From: Opitutales bacterium
Lineage (GTDB): Bacteria; Verrucomicrobiota; Verrucomicrobiia; Opitutales; Oceanipulchritudinaceae
NCBI GenBank assembly: GCA_007133065.1
Contig: SLNJ01000035.1
Coordinates: 1 to 55,502, forward strand
Length of the DNA stretch: 55,502 nt
Reading direction: 5' to 3'
The notes under the pieces are model-generated. The model had not been told where the DNA came from. It saw nothing but the letters and a program-made list of their open reading frames with translations, and ran no database searches. Made by a program: the position numbers and the translations under genes. Shown in pieces: positions 8,602-14,982 of the stretch. The first letter of the stretch is position 1, and every line of letters begins with the position of its first letter.

Positions 8602-9582
8602 TCAGGTCAAGCGTGGGAATGCAGAGGCCAGAGAAAGATCCCGCAACCGGATGATTACGGCCGGGTCGGCATCGTACGGTACGACGCCGCAGCCGACTGA
8701 CGTATTCGGGCGACTTGCCGCGATGGCCATGACTCGCGTTAATTCGGATTGTGCCGAACCAAAATCCGGCTTCACGAGCACGCGGGCGTCCATGTTGACG
8801 CGCACATGCACTCTTGGGAACGCGTTTGCTATGGCGAGAAACGCTGCCTGATCGGTTTCCGAGGGTGCGATGACATAACCGGGACCGGTGTCCAGCAAAC
8901 CCTTGGCGATCGGTGCACTGTTTCCGCCGATGATACAGGAGGGGCGCTCGCCGAACAGCGATTCGCATCGGTCGAACGCCGACGCGAGCAACGGTGCCTC
9001 CACCGAAGCGAACAAACCTGTTGAGAGCAACGGTGGCGTCACGCCGGATTCGAATATCATGGGGCGGAGGCCGGCTCTTTGGATGCTTTTGAGGAATGCG
9101 TATTGAAAGTTCAGCACATGCTGGATTCCTTGCATGGCGGCTTCGGGGTCATCCATCAGCCCGATCAGCAATGGCTCCATGCCTGAAAGGCCATTGGCGA
9201 GGGCGAGGGGGCCGCAGATCGGGATTCGAACTTCGGCGCCTCTGCACGCGGCTTGCAGTTGTTGACCGGCTTCGAGCGTGGCGAGGATCCGTGGGCTGGC
9301 ATCGGGATCCGGCAATTCAAGGTTCCGAAGATCCTCGAGATTGTCCACCGCATGCCTGGTGATCGCTGGAACCGCGTACCCGGGTGGTTGAGGAATGACG
9401 CTGCCAAACGCCTCCGGCTCGAGGTTGTAGACATCGATCCCGACCACGATTATTCGCTGCTGGTAAAGCTCCCATGCGGCGCGATGCGCGGCAAACAGCA
9501 ACTCCGCGGAACGTGAGACCTCCCATGGCGTACGCCCGATCCGGCCCGCCGCATGTTCATAGATACCAGGGCAGAATTCCAT
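8602..9582 (-). CDS. Uroporphyrinogen decarboxylase-family protein, probably not a haem enzyme
   Basis: About 326 residues from ATG 9582. The barrel-fold pattern of the broad UroD family (haem decarboxylases plus corrinoid methyltransferases) is visible: VGIDVYNLEPEAFG near the N-terminus, ICGPLALANGL, FQYAFLKSIQRAG, MIFESGVTPPLLS and the late CGVVPYDADPA. Such genes next to carbohydrate enzymes are usually not in haem synthesis, and this one lacks the classical RxPxWxMRQAGR start, so a methyltransferase or unknown role is likely. The frame remains open to 9759, but the upstream 59 codons show no family resemblance. It forms a likely operon with the epimerase. Confidence 0.72.
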   Translation of the reverse strand: MEFCPGIYEHAAGRIGRTPWEVSRSAELLFAAHRAAWELYQQRIIVVGIDVYNLEPEAFGSVIPQPPGYAVPAITRHAVDNLEDLRNLELPDPDASPRILATLEAGQQLQAACRGAEVRIPICGPLALANGLSGMEPLLIGLMDDPEAAMQGIQHVLNFQYAFLKSIQRAGLRPMIFESGVTPPLLSTGLFASVEAPLLASAFDRCESLFGERPSCIIGGNSAPIAKGLLDTGPGYVIAPSETDQAAFLAIANAFPRVHVRVNMDARVLVKPDFGSAQSELTRVMAIAASRPNTSVGCGVVPYDADPAVIIRLRDLSLASAFPRLT

Positions 9583-10027
9583 GTGCTCAGAACGGGGCGT
9601 TGATGTCGGTGATCTCTGTGTCGCGGATTGGGCAATGATGAGCGAGTTCAGGGTCTTGCCCAGTCTTTTCCCGGTGAAGCCGATATCTAGTGCTACTAGA
9701 TTCGCCCTGTCGAGAGCCATTGTCGTGAGGGCCTCCTGGTGGGCGATTAGGACGGCCAACGATTTCGGGTGGTGAGAAATGGCTGGGATAGGAGCATATG
9801 TGATTTTTAATTAGGGGATTAGGATGATTCGGTCGGGATCGCTCCGGCTGGGCGATTTGTGGGTGTCCTGAATTGCATTGCAAAGCGGTGCCATTGCGAT
9901 TCCATCACCCCCTGTAACCGCGCCCATTCTCAGTTCTGGCACAAGGCACGATCCCGAATTGCACTCCCTGATCGAAACCGCAGTCGGATTTCACACGCAC
10001 TGAGCCTATTAAAGGAGATTGATCCTC
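9583..10027. promoter_or_regulatory. Divergent intergenic region between UroD-like and rhamnosidase genes
   Basis: About 445 bases lie between divergently transcribed genes, so promoters for both must sit here. The centre (9790-9830) is locally AT-rich (GATTTTTAATTAGGGGATTAG), unlike the surrounding DNA. A strong AAAGGAG at 10011-10017 serves the rhamnosidase ATG at 10028. I could not assign -35/-10 pairs with confidence, and no RNA gene is visible. Confidence 0.45.
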
Positions 10028-12430
10028 ATGAACGTTAGACGTATTGCCACGGCTCCGGTCGAACCGGAAGAAGACCTGAATATTTACCCACAGTACCCGA
10101 TCCAGAGTGCTCTGTGGATCTGGCATCCGGAGAAGGGACGGGATGATCATGTGGTTCTTGAGTTCCGGCGCGTCTTTTCACTCTCCAAAAAATCGAGCTT
10201 TCGCCTTCATGTCAGCGCGGACATGCGATATGAGCTCTGCTTGAACGATCAACTGATCTCAACGGGACCCGACCGGAGCGATGATCTCCACTGGAGCTTT
10301 GCGTCGTACCGGGTATCCCTTCCGGCCGGTCGGCACACGCTTTCAGCCCGGGTCTGGTGGATCGGCGAGATCGCACCGATGGCCCAGAAGACCTACCGGG
10401 GCGGCTTCATCTGCGCCTCCGAGGGGTTGAAAACGGTGGACCTCAACACCGGCAGCAGTCCCTGGAAGGTGCGCGAGATTCCGGGCTGGAGTTTCGGACC
10501 AAAACTGAAGGGAGCCTACCACGATATTGGCCCCGCGTTCATCATGAATGGCGCAGAGATTCATCAACCTGGTTCATGGTTCAAACCCACCCCGGTATCC
10601 CGGCGATTTCGGTTTGCTTCCCGTGGTGCCGGACAGACCCATACCGGCGTTGCCATTCCGGGCTGGCAACTGTACCCCTCGCCGCTTCCCGAGCAGATCC
10701 GCACGGAACGCCGGCCGGGCGAAATTGTTGCGGTTCGAGACGATACGAAGCGCACGGTTTGGCCGCGTGAGTCGGAAAAGCATACCGGGATTAAGGAGTG
10801 GCGGGGCCTGCTGGCATCGGGCAAGAAGATCCGGATCGCGGCGCAGTCGGAGATGACGGTCCTCTGGGACCTGCAGGATTACTGGTGTGGATATTCGGTG
10901 GTTCGCGTTTCCGGCGGTAAAGGCAGCCGCATTGATTGGGAGTGGGCCGAGTCGCTCTATACTCCCCGCAAGAAGGGCGAGAGCGGTGACCCGAACTACC
11001 GCACCGGCTTCAAAGGAAACCGAGACGAGTTCATCGGCAAGGAGTTTCGGGGGTTCGGCGATACGTTTCTGCCCGGCGGCGGCAGAAACCGGACCTTTCT
11101 TCCGCTTTGGTGGCGATCGGGAAGGTATGTGCAACTGACGATTCGAACCGGGGAAGAGCCGCTGGTGATCGAAGATGTCATGCTCCGCGAAACCCGCTAT
11201 CCGCTTGAGAATGCCGGTCGGTTCACGGCTTCGGATCCATCGCTCGCGACGATCATTCCCCTTGCCGTGCGCGGTATGCAGATGTGCTCGCACGAAATCT
11301 ACATGGACTGCCCTTATTACGAGCAGATGATGTATGTTGGCGACACGCGTTTGGAGATGCTCACCTGGTACGCCATGTCGGCGGACTCCCGTCTCCCCGA
11401 GCGGGGCATCCGCCTGTTCGACTGGTCACGATGGCGCACCGGGTACGTGGCGGAACGGTACCCCACCTACCAGCACCAGTCCTCCATGACTTTTTCCATG
11501 ATTTATGTGATGATGCTCCGGGATTACTCCTGGTGGCGCGGCGATCCGAACTTCGTGCGAAAGTCGTTGCCGGGAATGCGGGCGCAGATGGAAAAGTTTC
11601 GGTTTCTCATCAATGAGAAAGGCCTGATGGGATGGCTGCCGGGCTGGCCGGTCATGGACTGGGTGCGCGGCTGGGACACCGGCAACCCGCCGGGATGGGA
11701 TACCGGTGATTCCTCGATCTTCAGCCTGCTTTTTATCAATGCGCTGCGGGCTGCGTCCGAACTGGAGAACGCTTTCGGGGACCCCGTTCTGGCCCAACGC
11801 AATTCCGACCTGGCTGAATCGATGGGAAAGTCCGTGGTCAAGCGCTATTGGAACCCGGTACGTGGACTGTTCGCCGATGACGGAACCGGGAAGCACTTCA
11901 GTGAACACGCACAATGTCTCGCTCTCCTTGCGAACGTTGCCCCGGACAAACGCAAGTGTCTCCGCGCGTTGCTCAATGAACCGGACTTGAGCCGTGCGAC
12001 CATTTACTTCTCCTTTTACCTGCTCGAAGTCCTGTACCAGGAGGGCGAGGGAGTTGAAATGCTGAAGCGTCTGGACTTGTGGAGAGGGCTCGTACCGCTT
12101 GGTTTGAAGACGCCGGTGGAAATGCCTGAACCGACACGCTCCGACTGTCACGCCTGGGGTTCGCACCCCCTGTTTCACTTCCATGCGAGCCTTGCGGGAA
12201 TTCGGCCGGCGGCACCGGGGTTCTCAAAAGTAACCGTCGCCCCGATGCCGGGATCGCTCACCCAGTTGCGATCCGAGATGCCGCATCCGAAAGGAAAGAT
12301 CATCGCAGATCTCAAATTCAAGAATGGCACGGTTGCCGGTGAAGTCATTCTCCCCGACAGCCTGAACGGAACGTTTATCTGGGAGGACGAGTCCCGGAGA
12401 CTCCAGGCGGGAAAGAACCGGATCGGGTAG
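10028..12430 (+). CDS. GH78-type alpha-L-rhamnosidase
   Basis: 800 residues. N-terminal beta-sandwich modules (about 25-200, with ALWIWHP and a jelly-roll FRRVFSL strand) precede an (alpha/alpha)6 barrel from about 400. The barrel entrance carries MDCPYYEQMMYVGDTRLEML, the GH78 counterpart of DCPxREExxWxGD. The closing part has SDCHAWGSHPLFHF followed by a C-terminal sandwich with GFSKVTVAPMPG. Rhamnosidases of this family release terminal rhamnose by an inverting mechanism. The usual Glu-Glu pair is replaced by Tyr-Tyr-Glu, so acid/base assignment needs care. No secretion signal is evident. Start 10028 is fixed by the AAAGGAG 10 bases upstream; a TTG at 10019 sits too close to it. Confidence 0.88.
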   Translation: MNVRRIATAPVEPEEDLNIYPQYPIQSALWIWHPEKGRDDHVVLEFRRVFSLSKKSSFRLHVSADMRYELCLNDQLISTGPDRSDDLHWSFASYRVSLPAGRHTLSARVWWIGEIAPMAQKTYRGGFICASEGLKTVDLNTGSSPWKVREIPGWSFGPKLKGAYHDIGPAFIMNGAEIHQPGSWFKPTPVSRRFRFASRGAGQTHTGVAIPGWQLYPSPLPEQIRTERRPGEIVAVRDDTKRTVWPRESEKHTGIKEWRGLLASGKKIRIAAQSEMTVLWDLQDYWCGYSVVRVSGGKGSRIDWEWAESLYTPRKKGESGDPNYRTGFKGNRDEFIGKEFRGFGDTFLPGGGRNRTFLPLWWRSGRYVQLTIRTGEEPLVIEDVMLRETRYPLENAGRFTASDPSLATIIPLAVRGMQMCSHEIYMDCPYYEQMMYVGDTRLEMLTWYAMSADSRLPERGIRLFDWSRWRTGYVAERYPTYQHQSSMTFSMIYVMMLRDYSWWRGDPNFVRKSLPGMRAQMEKFRFLINEKGLMGWLPGWPVMDWVRGWDTGNPPGWDTGDSSIFSLLFINALRAASELENAFGDPVLAQRNSDLAESMGKSVVKRYWNPVRGLFADDGTGKHFSEHAQCLALLANVAPDKRKCLRALLNEPDLSRATIYFSFYLLEVLYQEGEGVEMLKRLDLWRGLVPLGLKTPVEMPEPTRSDCHAWGSHPLFHFHASLAGIRPAAPGFSKVTVAPMPGSLTQLRSEMPHPKGKIIADLKFKNGTVAGEVILPDSLNGTFIWEDESRRLQAGKNRIG

Positions 12431-12450
12431 TGTAGGCGGTCGGCAGAAAG

Positions 12451-12576
12451 TCATTCCTTCCGCTTCCGGCTTTTGAAATCCGCGCAGACCCGCTGGTCAC
12501 CGTACCGCGGAACACCCCACTCCCGATCGTGGCAGGCGATGTCGTCGGGCTTTGAGAGATCGACCCACAAATACAT
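12451..12576 (-). pseudogene. N-terminal remnant of DNA-3-methyladenine glycosylase I (tag)
   Basis: A 41-codon minus-strand frame reads MYLWVDLSKPDDIACHDREW, then GVPRYGDQRV, and ends after CADFKSRKRKE. The first 30 residues match the Tag start, usually C-x-WVDLSKPDYVAYHDEEWGVP. The zinc-ligand Cys at position 3-4 is gone, and the sequence departs from the family after residue 30, with the remaining 150 residues absent. This is a gene scrap in the 378-base gap between the rhamnosidase and the Spy-like gene. The rest of that gap (12577-12808) shows only a short GC hairpin at 12781-12797 just before the next start codon. Confidence 0.6.
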
Positions 12577-12808
12577 TTTGTATCATGGGGGCGGCTCCGC
12601 GCCGGTTCCAAAACCTTCCTTGACGCGTTTTTCTGTGAAAGATACCGTGCTTCACATCATCTATTTTGGGTTCGTTGCCCTGTTGAGCTATCGCTCTCAG
12701 ATGCCAGGTTGACGCCGCAATGGCGGATGCCGATTCAACCCGTCCCCAGAGATTTGTGGACACAAAAATCAATACTCAAACGGCGGACGAACCGCCGGAA
12801 AGCTTAAC

Positions 12809-13342
12809 ATGACATCGAAGAAACTCCTGCAATTCATGACCGTGGCCGGGCTGGCCATGAGCCTCACCCTCTTCGCATCCGGGCAGATGCCGGCCGGCCA
12901 GCCGGCGCCGCAACAACCACCCGACCAGGTGGATCAGCTCGCACAGATGATCGGGCTCACAGAGGAGCAAACTGCCGAGATTCGCGCGGCGATCGACGAG
13001 ATCAGCCCGAAGATCGAGGCGCTGCAGACGGAGGCCCAGGAGGTTCAACAGGAGCTTGAGGAGATCTCGGGCGCGGACTTCGACGAAGCCAAAATCCGCG
13101 AGACTGCCACGAAACTGGGCGAGCTCACCGGAAAGATCACTGCCGAGTCCGTGATACTGCAGTCCATGGTGGACGGCATCTTCACCGACGAGCAGCGGCA
13201 GCGGCTGGAGGATCTGGAACGGCAGCAGCAGCAGATGCAGCGACAAATGCAGCAACAGCAGATGCAGCAGATGATGCAGCAACAACAGCCGCCGCCGCCG
13301 CCGACCGAAGCGCCCGCGGAACTCCCTTCCGAAGAGCCTTGA
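12809..13342 (+). CDS. Spy/CpxP-like periplasmic protein with Gln-rich tail
   Basis: 177 residues. A signal peptide is clear (MTSKKLLQ, then a hydrophobic core FMTVAGLAMSLTLFASG, cleavage about residue 25). The mature part is a long helical region with the LTEEQTAEIRAAID motif, an LTxxQ-type signature of Spy/CpxP/CnrX-like proteins, and a second FTDEQRQRLEDLE near 125. The C-terminal 45 residues are almost only Gln, Met and Pro (a Q/M block then PPPPP). Spy-like proteins act as periplasmic chaperones or stress and metal sensors; the Met/Gln-rich tail could bind copper, which is speculation. No two-component or efflux gene is adjacent. A GC inverted repeat (12781-12786/12792-12797) lies just before the start. 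Confidence 0.7.
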   Translation: MTSKKLLQFMTVAGLAMSLTLFASGQMPAGQPAPQQPPDQVDQLAQMIGLTEEQTAEIRAAIDEISPKIEALQTEAQEVQQELEEISGADFDEAKIRETATKLGELTGKITAESVILQSMVDGIFTDEQRQRLEDLERQQQQMQRQMQQQQMQQMMQQQQPPPPPTEAPAELPSEEP

Positions 13343-13383
13343 TGCCGGCAGGCTGTTGAGAAACGGCTAGCAGCGTCTCGACC

Positions 13384-13403
13384 CGGCTATAGCCGGTGCT
13401 ACG
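13384..13403. repeat. REP-like palindromic intergenic repeat, copy 1
   Basis: CGGCTATAGCCGGTGCTACG contains the palindrome CCGGCTATAGCCGG in context and closely matches 14559-14580 (GGGCTATAGCCGGCGCAACG). Both copies flank the zinc alcohol dehydrogenase gene. Such short palindromes are typical of dispersed extragenic repeats and may act as transcription stops. Confidence 0.5.
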
Positions 13404-13440
13404 TGGCCGGGCGCGAACTCGGTTGCGATCTCGCCTGTCT

Positions 13441-14463
13441 TCACGCTTCGACGTCGATCATCGCTTTGATCAGGTCCGGGGTCTCGGGCAATCCGGCGAA
13501 CTGTGACGGCACCTCGGCAAGGGGCAGGCGGCGTGTGATCCATGGTGCGATGTCGAGTCCATCCTCGACTGCGGCGATCACCAGCCTGAATGTGTCCGCG
13601 GTGGCGTTGCGGCTGGCGAGGAGCGTCAGTTCGCGCTTGTGGAAGTTTGGATCGTCGAACGTGAGGTTTCCTTTGACCAGGCCGAGGAATACGATGCGTC
13701 CGCCCTGGTTCGCCAGCTCGAAGCAGCGCTGCATCGATCCGGGATTCCCCGTGGCGTCAATCACGAGCGTCGGCAGATCGCCGAAGTAACGGCGGAGTTT
13801 GTCGGAGAGATCATCGGTGGCGTCGAAGGTCTGTGGCACGCCGAGGGTTTCCTCGCAGAATCGGCGGCGTGGCTCGCGGACATCGAGCACCGCCACGTTG
13901 GCGCCGGCCGCCTGAGCGAACTGGATCGCCCCCAGGCCGATCGGTCCCGCTCCGGCGACGAGTACGCGCTCGCCGGCCACCGGTTGTCCGCGCTCAATAC
14001 CGTGCGCGCCGATCGCCAGCGTTTCAACCAGCGCCAACTGGTCGAGCGACATCCGGGTCGAGCGGTGCAGCTTGTGCGCGGGCACGCTGATCCAGGGACG
14101 CATGCCGCCGTCGGTATGCACGCCGAGCACCTTCAGGGTCTCGCAACAGTTCGTCCGGCCGCGCAGGCAGGCACTGCAGGTTTCGCAGTTCAGGTAGGGC
14201 TCGACCGCGCAGCGGTCTCCAACGGCAACGCCGGTGACGTCTCCACCGAGTTCCACCACCTCAACCCCGAGCTCGTGCCCGAGCACGCGGGGGTACTCGA
14301 AGAACGGCTGGCGCCCCGCGAAGGCGTGCAAATCGGTTCCGCAGACGCCGATTCGGCGCACGCGAACCAACGCTTCGCCGGGGCCGGGCTCCGGCCTCTC
14401 CGCGATTCCGGGTTCGAATCGACCCGGCTCCTGCAAAACGATCTCGTTGGTTTGGTGTCGCAT
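13441..14463 (-). CDS. Zinc-dependent alcohol/polyol dehydrogenase (MDR family)
   Basis: 340 residues of the medium-chain dehydrogenase family. The catalytic zinc site is GVCGTDLHAF (Cys near 40) with GHELGVEVVELG (His-Glu near 63). The structural zinc lobe is NCETCSACLRGRTNCCE, with its four Cys. The NAD(P) fold carries VLVAGAGPIGLGAIQFA near 165-181. The closest functional groups are L-threonine, sorbitol, idonate or galactonate dehydrogenases; position 40 onward (CGTDLHAF) fits that set. Upstream on the same strand lies a broken Gfo/Idh/MocA gene, so the two may once have formed a sugar-oxidation operon. The substrate cannot be determined. Confidence 0.9.
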   Translation of the reverse strand: MRHQTNEIVLQEPGRFEPGIAERPEPGPGEALVRVRRIGVCGTDLHAFAGRQPFFEYPRVLGHELGVEVVELGGDVTGVAVGDRCAVEPYLNCETCSACLRGRTNCCETLKVLGVHTDGGMRPWISVPAHKLHRSTRMSLDQLALVETLAIGAHGIERGQPVAGERVLVAGAGPIGLGAIQFAQAAGANVAVLDVREPRRRFCEETLGVPQTFDATDDLSDKLRRYFGDLPTLVIDATGNPGSMQRCFELANQGGRIVFLGLVKGNLTFDDPNFHKRELTLLASRNATADTFRLVIAAVEDGLDIAPWITRRLPLAEVPSQFAGLPETPDLIKAMIDVEA

Positions 14464-14558
14464 TTTTCAAGGAATATCGCGAAATTTCAGGAGTATCCAG
14501 TCTGGGTGTTGGTGATTTGGTGATTCACTTCGATTTCGGTCCTTATATGCGTGCCATT

Positions 14559-14580
14559 GGGCTATAGCCGGCGCAACGTA
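14559..14580. repeat. REP-like palindromic intergenic repeat, copy 2
   Basis: GGGCTATAGCCGGCGCAACG parallels copy 1 at 13384-13403. It abuts the 3' end of the Gfo/Idh/MocA remnant (minus strand), so the break in that gene may coincide with the repeat. Confidence 0.5.
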
Positions 14581-14816
14581 TCAACACCGGTGCCGAGATT
14601 CGATCTCCCGGCTGATCCGGTCGTCGTCGCCGGCGAACGTCCACGGATCGCCGGAGTTCGTGTACGGCCGGGCGTTGCTCTCGGCGGTGAACCCTTCTCC
14701 AGATTCAGGTCGCAGATGACCCGCAGCGCAAAGTCCTCGTTGAGTTGGCTCCAGGCCGTGGCATGGGATACCCCGATCCCACACCCGATAATTGCGACGT
14801 TCAAGGGCTTGTTCAT
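14581..14816 (-). pseudogene. Truncated, frameshifted Gfo/Idh/MocA-family oxidoreductase
   Basis: The frame begins MNKPLNVAIIGCGIGVSHAT and continues to VICDLNLEKG, a normal Gfo/Idh/MocA N-terminus with the Rossmann GxGxxxxH motif. After about 42 residues the reading shifts: a second frame continues with EGFTAESNARPYTNSGDPW, which resembles the expected next strand, before the homology ends near 14581 at the REP-like repeat. The remaining 250 or more residues are missing. This is a degraded NAD-dependent sugar dehydrogenase gene. Confidence 0.7.
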
Positions 14817-14982
14817 GCGGGAAGGAAAGCCGCGCGGATTCGACGGCGCAATACTGATATGGTGCGGCTGACGGTTGGAGCGCGATCTTCACCGACTTCG
14901 CTCCATCCGCGAAGCGTTCAATTCTTCGGCCCCGTCCATGAATTTGGATGACACGTGCGGTTTCATGCTGCACCGTAGCCGG

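Noticed and set aside
8573..8968. N-terminal extension of the epimerase gene
   Set aside because: It overlaps the UroD-like gene and precedes the Rossmann start MKVIVTGG, which is where the family begins.
12473..12712. A 79-residue plus-strand frame between rhamnosidase and Spy-like genes
   Set aside because: The minus strand carries the Tag-like remnant in this stretch; the plus frame looks random.
13639..14523. A 294-residue plus-strand frame opposite the zinc dehydrogenase
   Set aside because: A shadow; the minus strand carries both zinc sites and the NAD fold.
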